From Turritopsis dohrnii (taxonomy: Eukaryota; Cnidaria; Hydrozoa; Anthoathecata; Oceaniidae), in NCBI GenBank assembly GCA_027922465.2, contig BQMF02000063.1:682001-746000 (forward strand): a stretch of 64,000 nt of DNA, in the 5' to 3' direction. The notes under the pieces were generated by a model. The model did not search any database. It was not told the origin of the DNA and saw only the letters and a program-made list of their open reading frames with translations. This document shows positions 10,622 through 23,235 of the stretch, piece by piece; positions within the stretch are counted from its first letter, which is position 1, and each line of letters starts with the position of its first letter. The position numbers and the translations under genes were made by a program.

Positions 10622-12090
10622 ACTACCTTATCGGGCAAAATTTTAGTCGGACTAGTCACCTCCAAATATTTTAGTCACTTTTGTCCGACTAATAATATTG
10701 TCCGACTAAAATTTTGGTCCTTTTCTAAAATTTCATAACTTACTTAGTTTTCGATAAGGATTATCGAAAAGCGTGTGGGAGTGTGCCAATTACTCTAAGT
10801 GCTAGATATGTATAGGAAAACGAGGGGAAAAGCATATTTAATAAAAACAGTTTTGCCGACGTGAAAAACATATGTCCAACAAAATCATCATACCACGACG
10901 GCACAATTTTGCCATCGGAAAAAATCCTAATTAGCGTGATTCGGAAAAATCATGTTTCGTTTACACGAAACTATTTTTGTATAGATTTGTAGGGAATTGT
11001 ATACAGCTTAGTAGAGTTGTTCGTGAATTTTTCCCTACAAAGTCATTAGAAACTTTACATCAACACTTGAAATAAGCGTGCAAAGTAACGATGTTTCTTT
11101 TGATACAACAAAAGGCTTTAAATCTCTGAAGTAACTTTTTAGTAGAACAGTGTCAAAAGAATTCTCACAAGTAATTGATTTTTTTCGTGTAACAGGCTCG
11201 TCGAGTTTACGAATCTCCCTAATTAAAAGGGTTATAGTATAATTTTATCTTTCAATTTCAATGTCATATTCCTGATCAGTATAAAAATCTATTTTGGTTC
11301 CTGCATTGGTTTCAGGCTTTTCTTCTATTATGGTTGTCTTTTTCTTTTCGCTATCATTTTCATCGGAAGTTTCTGTTATTACCGGTGCTTTTCTCCTTTT
11401 CTGTGGATTACTTCCTGGATTAAGTGAGGCTATCTGTTTACGAAAAGGATTGAGAATCCCTTTAGAGCGTAAAGAATAAACAATGAACATCATGAAAACG
11501 AGCGTTAATATTATTTATCAAAACACTTTACCACTTTAGAAATTGTTTATTTATGACTAAGTCATGTAAAAATATTGCATTCGTTGGTGAGCAAAAAGAA
11601 AAATCATAAAGAAATTATAAATATCTATAATTTTGTAATTAAACTGATAAGAAGAATTCTGAAAAAAAATGATTTGGACCAAATATTTACACGTTTTTTT
11701 TTAATAAGCAACCAAGGTCAGACATTAGTAGTAATGTTGCTTAATTTGTTGCTAAGCATTAATTGAAAAAATATGTGTTTCCAGTCTTGAAATCGTTTGT
11801 GTAAGTTCAGTATCTAAGTAAATAATGTAGGACATAGTACTCTAATCTAGTGTAACAATTTTAGGAAATGTGCTGTAGCTATGCTAGTGCTGCATTATTT
11901 CAGAATTTCTTGTTGCTAATTTATATAAGGTCCTTGTAGTACTGTTGATTAACGTTTTGAAAAAATTCACTAGTGTTGCTTATAAAAAAAAAACGTGTAG
12001 TCGGACATAATAATTAGTCGGACAAAATTTTAGTCACTTCCAAAAAATTTAGTCACTTTTGTCCGACTAAGTTTTGTCCGATAAGGCAGT
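10622..12090. mobile_element. 1.47-kb TIR element with AGTCGGAC subterminal repeats
   Basis: The left end ACTACCTTATCGGGCAAAAT and the right end (read inward on the minus strand) ACTGCCTTATCGGACAAAAC form terminal inverted repeats. Inside each end, the words AGTCGGAC, TTTAGTCACTTTTGTCCGAC and CCTCCAAA/CTTCCAAA recur. A minus-strand ORF at 11245-11493 (82 codons, acidic and Lys-rich, TETSDENDSEKKK) lies inside; I do not recognise it. No target-site duplication is evident. Probably a non-autonomous or decayed DNA transposon, superfamily unassigned. Confidence 0.6.
11689..11999. mobile_element. 311-bp TIR element nested in the 10622-12090 element
   Basis: Ends are TACACGTTTTTTTTTAATAA followed by GCAAC and its inverse (GTTGCTTATAAAAAAAAAAC then GTGTA). 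The words GTTGCT, TTGCTAA and GCTTA recur inside. Same terminal design as 1821-2062 but with a different inner word. Confidence 0.65.
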
Positions 12091-12624
12091 TTTGCAATTG
12101 CGAGACACTTTAGAACACCCGTGGTGGAGCAAAGTGTTTGGAATTTCTCCTCCATTTCTAGTGTTACCACTAAATTCGAACAAAGTACAAATGGAAAGTG
12201 CTGATTTCGAATTTGCAAGTCGTTTTTATTAAATTTCGAAAGTTCTACAATTTTCACAAAAGTTTACCTATATCAAATCATTTGTAAGATGGCCAAGGGT
12301 AGTTATGAGTTGCCTTAAAGCTATCAAGTCATGCATATCAATGTCATGTACTTTCAGAGAAAAGGAGAAATTGCTTTGGCAGATATATATTACTGTTGCC
12401 AAGTTTTACAAGTAATTAATAATTACAGAAACACTAACAGATTTTTAATGGAAACTAACTACTTGGTGTAAAACGGACTTTAAGAACGTATCGAGATTTC
12501 CAGTCACGCGATCCCCTAAAATTGAATTGAATGAAAAAATAGATTTTCACCCAAAAATGTGAACGTATAATTTGCTTCGAACATGGCATTTTCCAATTTT
12601 CGGTAAGTTACATTTAAATACAAA

Positions 12625-12744
12625 CCCATGGGTAAAACCCTCAAAAAGTCACTGCGTGGAAGAGCATTTTCATTGAAATAGTGTGTATATTTCAATAGAA
12701 ATGCACTCGCTTGCAGAGGCTTTTCAACAAATTTGCCCACTGGG
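12625..12744 (+). repeat. 120-bp CCAGTGGG MITE, copy 3
   Basis: From cccatgggtaaaaccctcaa to acaaatttgcccactggg, same orientation and interior words as copy 1 (aagtcactgcg, tatttcaatagaaatgcact). The flanks 12091-12624 and 12745-13019 show no gene. Confidence 0.8.
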
Positions 12745-13019
12745 AAATTATGACCTACCCAAAGTCATAAGAATCTTGCTAAGAAGGTAATCTCTCTCGT
12801 TTTGAGAGACATTGTCGGAATCGAGAAACTTTCGCGTTTTGTTGATGTAGTATTGCACTCGTTCTGTGAAGAAAAGAGAAAATTGAAATTTCCACATCCA
12901 TTTATCCTTGACAGTTGGAAGATGAGAACATGTAGAGAAGGCGAGAGTTTTTCCTGTCTACGTTGAAGCGGAAGATACTAGTCAATGCTATGGTATGTTC
13001 ATTTGACATATCGCTGCCA

Positions 13020-13165
13020 TTACATCATTAATGCAGTGAAGACACTTATAACAGTATTTGAACAAATGAGGTTAACCCTGAGCCTTGCCCTCACTAACCC
13101 AAACACATTCCGCAAGGTTTACACCGTAAAGTCTAATGGCAACGAGTTGTCAGATGAATGCATTG
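13020..13165 (+). repeat. Decayed relative of the 17192-17350 hairpin element
   Basis: Shares the core cctcactaacccaaacacat and ggtttacaccgtaaagt with 17192-17350, but the long terminal inverted repeats are largely lost. Confidence 0.5.
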
Positions 13166-13382
13166 TTACCTTTTTCCATTAACAATCCTTTCAGTTTGAT
13201 ATGGTTTTCTTCGATTGCCTCATTTTCTTTTAGAACTTCCAATCTAAAGATACCACAAGCACGTCACGTGATTAATCTGTATTATTGCAATAGAAATTCT
13301 TTCAACAAAATAATACCAGATGGATTAAACATAGATTCTATGGATTCAAACGCATCGTGATTGGATAACCATTTAGTCCTTC

Positions 13383-14207
13383 TTACTTCTTCCACAGACG
13401 GGAATATTCTTCGCCATCACTCTTGCTCTGCAATTCTTCCTCGCATTTCTGTATATGATGCTGAATGTTAAGAAGCTTGCTAGGATTAGTCTTGATGTCA
13501 TTAGAAGTCAATTCATTTGAGTTGATAATATTCTCCATCAGTCGAACGTTCAAATCGCTTTGTACTTCATCATCCCAACTATCTCCAAACGAATATTTTC
13601 GGCTTTTGTGTTTTCCATGTTTTCTAATCAAATTATCTGAGGATTGTCGATCTTCGGTAACATTCTTAGGTAAGTTTTCTGTTTCGTTTTGAGTAGCGAC
13701 GGGACTACAGGATTTCTTCTTAGTATCCCTTGTTTGGATACTCTGACGCTCTCTTACCATCTCCGCATTAGCAACTTCTTGGCGCTGTATATTAGATGAA
13801 CGACTATTTCTAGTAGTTTTTACGTAACCATTTCTAAGACTTTGAACCTTTTCATCTAAAGGCTTCCTGTTCTTATCTGCAGCTCCAGTCCTTTGCTTTT
13901 TAGCTTTTGATAGTGTTTCATCCGGATCATCCAAACTTGATGTTAATACTAACCTAAAAGGCTGCCGTTTCGACCTTTTCTTCTCGACATGGATTGAATT
14001 GAAATATAAAATTCGAGTGTCTGGTCGACGTAATCGCTGAAAAGCATGTAACAGGCTATCGGGATTGCAAGTATTAAGACATGTGATGACACGCTGTGGA
14101 TGTTCTTCCACTACTTCCTTCTTCTGACCTGTTTTTCGCTTCCATGCTCTTGTAACAGGCCTATCTGACACAATGTTCTTTGTACTACGCGGTGAAGAAG
14201 ATGGCAT
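13383..14207 (-). CDS. Unrecognised basic 274-residue protein, single exon
   Basis: An uninterrupted ATG-to-stop frame of 274 codons, long for DNA this AT-rich, supports a real gene. Immediately upstream of the ATG (5' UTR 14208-14220) is a good acceptor, cttttttacag, so the coding exon probably follows a 5' UTR intron or a trans-splice site. The protein is rich in Lys, Arg, Ser and Asn, with basic clusters at 22-31 (AWKRKTGQKK) and about 86-92 (EKKRSKRQ), suggesting a nuclear protein. A short conserved-looking stretch, RLRRPDTRILYFNSI, lies near residue 70. The C-terminus (NIQHHIQKCEEELQ) may be helical. No signal peptide or membrane segment. I do not recognise the family and assign no function. 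Confidence 0.6.
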   Translation of the reverse strand: MPSSSPRSTKNIVSDRPVTRAWKRKTGQKKEVVEEHPQRVITCLNTCNPDSLLHAFQRLRRPDTRILYFNSIHVEKKRSKRQPFRLVLTSSLDDPDETLSKAKKQRTGAADKNRKPLDEKVQSLRNGYVKTTRNSRSSNIQRQEVANAEMVRERQSIQTRDTKKKSCSPVATQNETENLPKNVTEDRQSSDNLIRKHGKHKSRKYSFGDSWDDEVQSDLNVRLMENIINSNELTSNDIKTNPSKLLNIQHHIQKCEEELQSKSDGEEYSRLWKK

Positions 14208-14220
14208 CTCGAAAATATAG

Positions 14221-17191
14221 CTGTAAAAAAGTCATAGATGAGTATTTGATAATTGGTTGATAAATGGTTCCTGTAAGTTATAAGTTGTAAGTTAGTTCTT
14301 GTAAATAACGGAGAGTTTATTGCATACGTTTTCCTATATTCATAAAACATTGTTGATTTTGTAAATCTTCAGTTTTCATGGGAAATCCTCAATTATCTAT
14401 TTCTTTTGGACCTTCCTGCTCTATTTTTCATTCTGCTTTATCGAAAACTATATAGGATAGGCCTAAATATTGCATTACCGTCTTCATTATTCAATATAAC
14501 TAGACTCCTGGAAACAAATATAACCACTAATGGTGCCTCCACCGACCTAACACCAATGTTGTGTATTATGGCCGTATTATGGCTATAGGTCAAAACTTAT
14601 TGTTTGGAGGTATTCATTATTATAAATTTATCCAGGGTTGTATTTTCAGAACAGTTTTTTCAAAAATCAACGTCAACGATACTGTATCTTCATTCACTTC
14701 AACTTGATTGCGATGCAAAAGTTGCAGTTACTGACAAAAATTTTAAATTAAATTTAGATGAGATTTATTTCATCTATACATATTTAGGAGCGTTTCAGGG
14801 TAAAATAGTGTTTGTAAAATGTAAAATACAGCAAGCTGCATAATATTTTAACTAGGGCGTAATAGATCTCACGAGAAAATACAACAAACTGTATCATACC
14901 TGAGCAGGGGCGTAATAGATCACGAAAAGATACTCAAATGAAAAAATATTTGGAAGTCATCTCCAAAAGTGCGGAACAGTCCACGGTTTCACCTACCGTG
15001 AAATCAGTTCTTGTAACAAAAGATGCGTTCTTTCCAGAATGTTACTCCATGTGTATCACAATTATGTCTTTTTCAAAGTCAATTTTGTATTCTTGAATTT
15101 TTTTGAAGCATTCTTCCAAAACTCCAAACCTATCATCCAGAAGAGCAAGATTAGTACCTGCTATAACGAACCTATTATTTATATGTCGTTAAGGATTGGT
15201 GCTGTGCCATCGCGCACGGTACCTCGCGTAATAGAAAAAAAACACGTTATCAAAATACGTGCATAATTGCATGTCAGTTTATACAATAGCGGAGTTTGTT
15301 TATCATATAGAATGTCAATTAAAGAAGCTCATTGGCTGTTTAATATAATGATGAAGCATTCTCATTGGTTCTCGCATATATGGTGAGCCATTACATCACA
15401 TTGTTTGTAAAATATATTTTGTTCTTGCTTGTGCATTCTTTTATAATTTCATCATTAAACTTGTGACAAGACAAAAGAAAAACATTTATGAAGGAACAAA
15501 TTGAACGGATTTAGAGGTTACGTCGACGCTTGTTTTGGAGCACATTGTTATAATTTTTCTGTTCGATCAATAACTTTAATGTGCACACATGCACGCTTAC
15601 TTTTTGCGCAATAATAACTAAGATTATTCACAAAACATGTCACGAATCAATTTTTTTCTTATCATCGTATTTTTTCATTTTCCATCTGTAAAAAGTTTAT
15701 TTTTTTGATAATAAAATAATGTACAACAAAAACAATAAGAGTTTTATAAAATACACGTTTTTAGGAAAAACCTTTTGAATGTCAAGTAGGAATTGTGAAA
15801 ACAAATAAACAAATATTTATTTTTGTGGTGGAACCACCATTACGAAGTTGTTAATTCAAACTTGGGTCATTTGTAATTAACTCAGCATTCATATAGCTCA
15901 TGATATCATAAAAAAAAAATTTAATTTTCTTGACAAGAAGCCACACGTACCTTATTACTAAAATTATCACTTATTACTAAAGCGCAAGGTTTTAACTCGA
16001 AAGAGTAATATGTGTAGACTGGTTGAGGGTAACAAGTGAATCTGCCTGGGCCTGACTGATGATGTTGGACTGACAGTGTCAGTACCACAATCAACAGGGC
16101 TTAATACCCATTTAGGTAAACATCAGTTGAAGACTGTCACACAGTGTGAGTTCTGCGATCTGCAGAGCTTACCACTGAATTGAACATGTATCCAGGGAAA
16201 CAATTTTGAACTTTTCCCAGACCATATATGGGAGTTGCTATTACCCTGATCGATGTTAATCAGGACCACGAACCTATTGAACTATGACTTCGTGGAAAGT
16301 TATGATCAAGGTGAAAATTAAGTGAAATCATAAAAAATAAAAGGAATTATAAAGTAAAGTTTATAATGTCTAAGAAAGAAAAGCTGAATGGTGGATTGAA
16401 ACCGCATATGGAAAAGTAAGGTTTTAGCGACGCAAGTTTTAAGCTAGCATGCAGTGGTTACTTTCATGTCTCTGAAGTTTGGAATAAACGTATGTGTTAA
16501 GGCAAACAAAAACCCCCCAAAAACAGCAGCAACTACAACAATAACATCGAATTTGATTATTGGTAAAATATTTACAGTCGGCTCCAACTTATGGGAATAT
16601 CGATGCAAAGAAGTAGGACAGGGTAAATCTATGAGATAGTGTTTTGCATTATTATCCGTCGAATCTCTAGCTTGTACTTTAGATTTTAACCAAGAAACTC
16701 AAATTGACATGACTTCAACTTAAAGGGATCCTACCATGAAAAGCATTATTCGGCAAAATACTTCTTCGTAATATAGAGAAAAACACCTTCATACTTCAAC
16801 AGCAATGTAATATACACGTTAAAATGTCAATGCTAAATAAACATCGACAATCATGGTAGCAATTTCAAGGTGGCCGGACGAAAGTCATTTTTGGATCCAA
16901 AAAAGTGAAAGAAAAGAACCTTAATCCGGTTGAAAATACGTTATAAAAGCAAGACTTGAATCAATCATTGATGTTTTGGATAGACTCAATGAACTTGGTT
17001 TTTAAAAAAAATGTTTTGTTTGATTTTTTATTTCCTTCTGATAAAAATGACCCAGCCAATTCTTGATGATTTCAGAGATTTTTAATACTTGTAACAGATC
17101 ATCATAAAGGAGGAAGTGTTCAGTGAGTTCTCTGTTACGTCACATGACAAGGAGACTGGGCGCTAAAGCAGAATTCGTAATCGAAGAGTGT
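14221..17191. other. Gene-poor interval
   Basis: About 3 kb without a supported gene. Short frames at 14604-14843 and 15039-15266 have neither splice sites nor family resemblance. The region 16020-16330 is less AT-rich (gcctgggcctgactgatg...) and may be a repeat fragment, but I see no second copy in this window. Confidence 0.45.
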
Positions 17192-17350
17192 GTTCATCTT
17201 ACAATTTGAAAGCATCAAACTTCTCGGTTAAAGCTTCTTAAAATAGTCTGAAAGAACGAGGCATAGCCTGAACCTAATCCTCACTAACCCAAACAAATTT
17301 TACACGGTTTACACCATGAAGTTTTGATGCTTTCAAATTGTTAGATGAAC
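17192..17350. repeat. 159-bp palindromic MITE with ~32-bp arms
   Basis: Left arm gttcatcttacaatttgaaa continuing to 17223; right arm 17318-17350 is its inverse (gaagttttgatgctttcaaa then ttgttagatgaac) with few mismatches. The loop holds cctcactaacccaaac and ggtttacacc, as at 13020-13165. No ORF. Confidence 0.75.
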
Positions 17351-17521
17351 TATATGGGAATGAAGCGAAAGACTGTAATGATGGTTGTATTTTGCGAAAG
17401 CTTCTGGAGTATTATGGTAGCAAGTGATTCATATCTGTCAAAAACATTTAATCGCAATACTACTAAGTTTTAAAATTTCAATTTCAATGTAGAAAACAAA
17501 AAAATCTAATCTAATCATTTA

Positions 17522-17641
17522 CCCAGTGGTCAAAATCGTCAAGAGCCACTGCGATGAAGAGCAATTTTTATAGAAATAGTGCGTATATTTCTATAGGAAT
17601 GCACTCTTTCGCATTGATTTTTCAACAAATTTGCCCACTGG
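17522..17641 (+). repeat. 120-bp CCAGTGGG MITE, copy 4
   Basis: cccagtggtcaaaatcgtca to caaatttgcccactgga. Flanked by TA on both sides (atTA / TAatg), compatible with a TA target duplication as in Tc1/mariner-derived MITEs. Confidence 0.8.
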
Positions 17642-18178
17642 ATAATGACGGTATAAGAAGAAAAGCAATAAATAATCGCAACCTAAATAATTATAATTTT
17701 TCTGGGTCTTTTTCCACTTTTGCTTTGCCCACCTTCATATAGGGTCCCCCTTTTTCAAGACTCCCATGTCGCAGGACTCGTCCCACTTTTAGAACATAAG
17801 ATCATGCAGACTTTAATTGTTCCACTGTTTCCTTGACACCTCAAATATAACTTGTACAATGTCCCAATCATAGTTATATCATTACCCAAAATATGTGTGA
17901 CGTGCTGACCTTCAGGCTGCAGGCCTCCTGTTTGATATTCAGTCAGCAATAATGTGTTGTGTAAAATATCTCTTGAAAAACAACACTGATGACGTCAATA
18001 AAATAAACCCACTCTTTTTGATGGAAATTAAAGCAAGATTAACTCCAGTGATAAAATGATTGATTTGAAAGTCATTTAAATGTAAAATATCTTTGTAAAA
18101 AAATAATTTTCCTTCATCAAGGTTATTATCTAATTCACTTCTTATGTACCAGACACTATGCTACTTATTCACTTGTTA

Positions 18179-18382
18179 CTAAGCATCGTACATTATGTTG
18201 ACTTGTTTACGTAAGCTGCCATGCCGCGACTGTTTTGGGGTTAAACTTAAGCGTGGGAAGACCTTTCCACTTTTTGATTTGTAGTAAGCTTCTCCACCTC
18301 CGCAATAAGACAACACAGCGACAGCTAACAACAGAGCCGATACCATGTTTCGCAATATCACTATGCAATACATGCGTGACAT
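18179..18382 (-). CDS. Possible small secreted peptide precursor
   Basis: A 67-codon frame (ATG 18382), or 55 codons from the internal ATG at 18346. From the internal Met the sequence is a textbook signal peptide: MVSALLLAVAVLSYCGGGEA, with likely cleavage after GEA. The 35-residue mature part begins YYKSKSGKVFPRLSLTP and is basic, with one GK pair and one RK pair that could be convertase sites, and ends NIMYDA before TAG. Neuropeptide or other short secreted ligand is a possibility, not an identification. No cysteine pattern is present after the signal. A splice donor-like site (acgtaaac) lies inside, so the 3' end may differ. Could equally be a chance frame; length alone does not prove it. 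Confidence 0.35.
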   Translation of the reverse strand: MSRMYCIVILRNMVSALLLAVAVLSYCGGGEAYYKSKSGKVFPRLSLTPKQSRHGSLRKQVNIMYDA

Positions 18383-18404
18383 TGAACCTCAAATTGAATA
18401 GCAA

Positions 18405-19166
18405 GCATCACTGAGGCTCAAAAATGTTTTAGAACGTTTTGACTATAACAAAAGTTCTTTTTTAAAAATGGTTTCTAGGTCATATAACTACTAGGCAGAT
18501 CTCGTCTGAAAAGGTATGGATGAAAATATCATCTTAAGTCATCTAAGTCATCTATTTCAAGAAGCATCACCTGACCATCACCACAACGAGGCTCAGTCAA
18601 AATTGACTGACGGTTATAAAAGGAGCGTTTATTGAACAAGATATTCGAAAAATCTTCAGTCTATTTCTTTGTGATAAAACAGACAGCTTTTTTTTATTGT
18701 ACCAAACTTTTTCCTCTTCAAACCAATTTTGGGTCATAAGGTTGTCAATTTGTCAATGCAAAAGATAATGATAATGGTGCATTTATAGAGTCTGGAATAA
18801 ATGAAGAAGTAGCTGCAATCTTATACAGTTCGACATACCTAGTAACACTTTATTTCCAGGATCTCCTCTTTCAGTGACGTCATAACTACTGTAACCAAAC
18901 GTTAGGTAAAACCGCGAATATCAAAACAAGATACCTCCAAGCAGAGGTGCAGTGAGATACGAAAGTTGAATATGCTGTTTATGTAAAACTTCAAATTTGC
19001 AATCATTCATAAAAACATCACGAATTCCGATCAACGTGGCAAGCAATAAAGTAATTTGGATGTTAATGACTGCTTTGGGAGATATGACGCAGATGTGTTT
19101 GTTTCACAATGAAGGCAAACAATCTTGTTTGGAATGAAAATGTATTAATGCATAGAATGCCGAGAA

Positions 19167-19201
<35 letters not shown>

Positions 19202-21355
19202 TTGAACCCATTTGGATGGTTGATGATGAAGAAAAGATTAATGATGATGTAGGCAGCTCTCTCTGTTGGATATACGAGTGTTCATAATTCAAATCACAGA
19301 ATCACGAGCTTAGTTTAATACCATCTAGCAACCAGCTATGATTAATCCACATCAATGCTGTTCTCCATGCAATTACTAGCAAAGTTATATTGGAAATAAA
19401 GAAATCTGTATTTTTATTTTTTAAAACTTGCAAGACACGCATCAGCATAAATAACATGAAGAAAATATTTGATTTACAAACCCGATGATAATTTATAAAC
19501 CATCTTATCTACACTTAACTACATTCTTGCATGTTGTCGTAACGGTTGCAGCAACATTTCGCTTGCAGGGTTTTGAGAAACTGAGGCAATTTTCAGCTAA
19601 GTAGCATTGGTACAACTTAGTTATCAGATATAGGCAATGGCTTTCGTAACGACACAATTAGTCACATCGTTTATTTTGTTATTGCTGGATTAAAAATTTC
19701 CCAAATTTTATTTATCAATAAAACCTTTCACGCTGTCAGAGTGAAATCGACATTTTCAGGAAGTTGTTTTTTCGTGTGAGAACCGGGGGTTATGATTTTC
19801 CCCAGTATTGAGAGTGATCGAAGGTTAGAATAGTGAATTATATTTTCTATCGATGATGCATTGTGTGAAACTTGATCGTCATACTACTCAAAGACCTTCA
19901 CTATTTTTATTTTCAATCTACACAATTTTCACCTGTTGTTCCCAGAAGAACTGGAATCAAAGTTTGAATTTAACTAAGGTACTGATTGACGAGGAATTGT
20001 ACATGTGGACTGGTCACATGTCCTCATGCTGAGAAAGACGTCATTTAACCTGCACAGCGTATCACAAAGCTGGTTCAGCCGTGAAATGGAAAATTTTATC
20101 GTATTTGAAAGGCTTTTAATTGCATATTTGTCAAATGAGCTGCTACATTATTGCGCCATAATGGTTCTCGTTCATATGCAGTTGGATCAAAAGTGCTATA
20201 ATATTATTTAAGATAATGTTGCTTAAAGATATTGCTGTCCTAAATGTGAAATTTGAATCTGGCCTATACAGAAATATCACTCACTGCATCATGCAGCAGA
20301 AATGCAACTCAAGCTTTCACATGAATCAAGTTCATAAACCATAAGTTACGAGTAAATGGTTTACTTTAATTTGATCATGTGATGATATGATGTAACCTTG
20401 TTTTGTAAAATTTCAAACACATATAACACAAATAAACAAATTCTGATGGTCTATTTTTTAGAAGCATTTTAAAACAAATGTATTTTCTTTCTGAAGGATT
20501 CCCACCAGTGACCTTTTGACCTTTGCTCTTTGCAAAAAAAGAATCTATGTAAAAAAGCATCCTAGAGATCCTTTTGGATATTAAGTTTAAATATCTCACT
20601 GCTGAAGTTGTTCAGCATGAAAAAAGCAAGAAGGGTCCTCTTTTTGTTCAAAAATTCGTTCATATGGAGGGGGTCGTTTTTCACACACTTTTCTTCTGTT
20701 ATTCAAGTTGATTCTGTTATTGTTGTTGTTGATAAGTTTTCTTTGCAAGGTATCTTAAGGAAACTTTCACGTTTTGCTTATTCAGGACGAGAATGAAAAC
20801 ATACATATAAACCTCTTCTAAATACCAATGAATTCAATCATTACAATACATAAATTTATGAAAATACCGAACAAAATCTTCTGGGTCGAAACTTTTAATT
20901 CATTTTATTCAACCTTTTTAATATGTTTGCATATCAACAAAGTTTTGCTAAGAAGGACAAAATGCAGCGAGTACTAGGGATTTATTTTCAAAAAAATTTG
21001 GTAATTTATGATTTTGTTATATTTTGAGTTCATCTTTTTCGTATTAAAGTTTTTTGCTGTCTTTTCTTTTCTTAATTGTCAAAATAAAAATTTTCTCTTC
21101 TGATCTGATCGTTAAAAAACTTTACTAGAAAAACAACTTACTTTGATGCCTCTGTTATTCAGATGTGTTTCCAAAGACGCTATAAAACAACAGTGTTGTT
21201 AACTGAAGCAAAAGTAATTACCACGTCTGCAAGTTAGTTTGATTTTTGTCGTGTGATATGCAGAGGAAAATATTTTCACCGTTGCTGTCATGATTGCTAA
21301 GATGTTTGTTGTTATCACTTTGGAAATAAACATTTTATAGTTGAGATTGAATATT
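18405..21355. other. Gene-poor interval with a (CAA)n microsatellite
   Basis: No supported gene. A (CAA/AAC) run of about 33 bp occupies 19168-19200. Frames at 20375-20599 and 20608-20796 have no family features. Confidence 0.5.
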
Positions 21356-22424
21356 GGTGGCGTACACATGCCCACAACACAGACGTGCAGCAGGTCCTGT
21401 CGCTTGTGCTTATTGGATAAACGTAATTCTGAGCTTGTAAACAAACATTAATATTGACGTAAATTAATCTAAGCGAAATGCTCTTGCACAATTTACTTCA
21501 ATTGCAAGTTAATTTTTATGAGAAACAGGGCTTTATTAATTTGTTTTAAGCTTAGTTCACACGCAACTTGAAGTAGCTAGCTCTAATAATATAAGTGTTT
21601 ACAAAAACTCGACAACTAGCTCCCTTCATAAGAATAAGACTAGACACACTACTGGCAACTACCTGTCCAAGTTAAGAAAAAAGTAGAGGTATTCTCCGGT
21701 TATATACTCACTTGTTATGTTAAAACGGTTTCAAGGCCTTCAAACTCTATGCTGCGCTGCCGTCGATTTCAGTTTTCAGGTTTATGTAGTGTCAAAAACT
21801 GTCTCACCGACTAAATGAAACCATTTTGAACTCAGCTTAAAATGTTATGCTCCAGATAATTTTGATAATAAGCCGTCAAACGTTGTGTATACTTTAACAA
21901 TTTTTATTGTTATTTCAAGGACGCAGAATTAGGGGTTGGAGCCCCCCTCCCCCACCTCCCCAAACTTTTTTTTATCAATTATGAGGAATTTGTTTTTGCC
22001 TTTCCTAAAAATTGAAAATCATGCTGAAATTATAAATTTTGAGTGCTTTTATAGGCAATCTAGAGGTAGTATTTTTCAAAAATTTTCTTGGCGGTAATAC
22101 AGATTTATTCAGCCCCACCCCAACTCAAAATGTCTTGCTACGTCCCTGTATTTGTTATGCTCTTTTTAGCATCACAACGCAATTCGTTTTCGGTTTGTAG
22201 TCAAAAACTTCAGAAGCGTCTAAAATGTTTTTTTTTTTTTTTTGGATTTTTTGGAATTTCGAATCTTCCACAAAAGGTCCCCCACATTACCAACAAATAC
22301 AGAGACAATAACAGACATTTAGAGACATTTTGCGTTTGTAAGATGGGGGTACGTCCGAGAACAAATGCATAGTCACATATGTTTTCAGTTGAACTTATGA
22401 ATTGTTACTCATTAGGTTTAAGTG

Positions 22425-22560
22425 CCCTACAACACGAACGTGCAACAAGTCACATAGGTTTTATTGAACTTCTGAAATAAATGCTTGTTACTCATTAAGT
22501 TAACGCGCCTCCACAACACAAACGTGCAACAAGTCTTGTTTATTATGACGTTTGTCAAAA
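22425..22560 (+). repeat. Two diverged ~75-bp direct repeats, third copy at 21362
   Basis: The string acaacacgaacgtgcaacaa followed by gtc (about 22430) recurs as acaacacaaacgtgcaacaa (about 22515), and near 21370 as acaacacagacgtgcagcag. All precede cttgt/tttatt strings and acaaacattaat further on. Function unknown; 21446-22424 otherwise shows only a poly-T tract near 22230. Confidence 0.5.
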
Positions 22561-22954
22561 ACATTTAATTCTGGAGCATGCAGCAAATCATGTTTTTCTT
22601 ATGACGAAGCAAAACATTATGTAATTACAATATATGTCAACAAACATTAATCTTTCAACGTAGGCGATTTAGGTCAAATGGCGATACTATGATTTTATAA
22701 ACAAAGATCAGGTGAGTGTTTTTCGAAGGAAATCATTGTCCACTTTTTTCTTTTGGATTTCTTTCTGAAAGCTGTTCTGCTGCTTCATTACATTACATAT
22801 TGAAAAATAGCCGGATTCTGACTAGAAGAAAAATCGAGAAACGATTATTTTCACGGCGATTTTTAGTAAAATCGCATATCGTATGAAGATTTAACATCTG
22901 ATTGGCCAGATTAATTGATCTTGCTACGTTTCGGTACGATACGTCAAAAGTTAA

Positions 22955-23235
22955 AGGGGAACTAAACTCAAAAAATCAAAATTGATTTTTTTGTACCATT
23001 TGGAAGAATATATATAGCTTTGTCAGCAAAAAATAACAGAGATCTGGAACCGAGTCATAGTAGCAATGGCAATAAATTTCTTTGCGATTTTCACAACTGC
23101 AGTTATTTACCACTCTACAAGTAATGTTCTAACAATATATCATTAAAACATTCTGAGTTATTCAGATATTTATATGTCAGCAATATCTTCTTGAACGTTG
23201 TGATGTCACGTTGCCATGGAGATCATGTTTCGGAA
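22955..23235 (+). repeat. AAGGGGAACTAAACTC repeat, copy 1
   Basis: Starts aaaggggaactaaactcaaa, continues ccatttggaagaatatatat, tcagcaaaaaataacagaga and ends near acgttgccatggagatcatg. The same modules lie in 34400-36297, and an inverted part lies at about 34195-34320. Confidence 0.65.
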
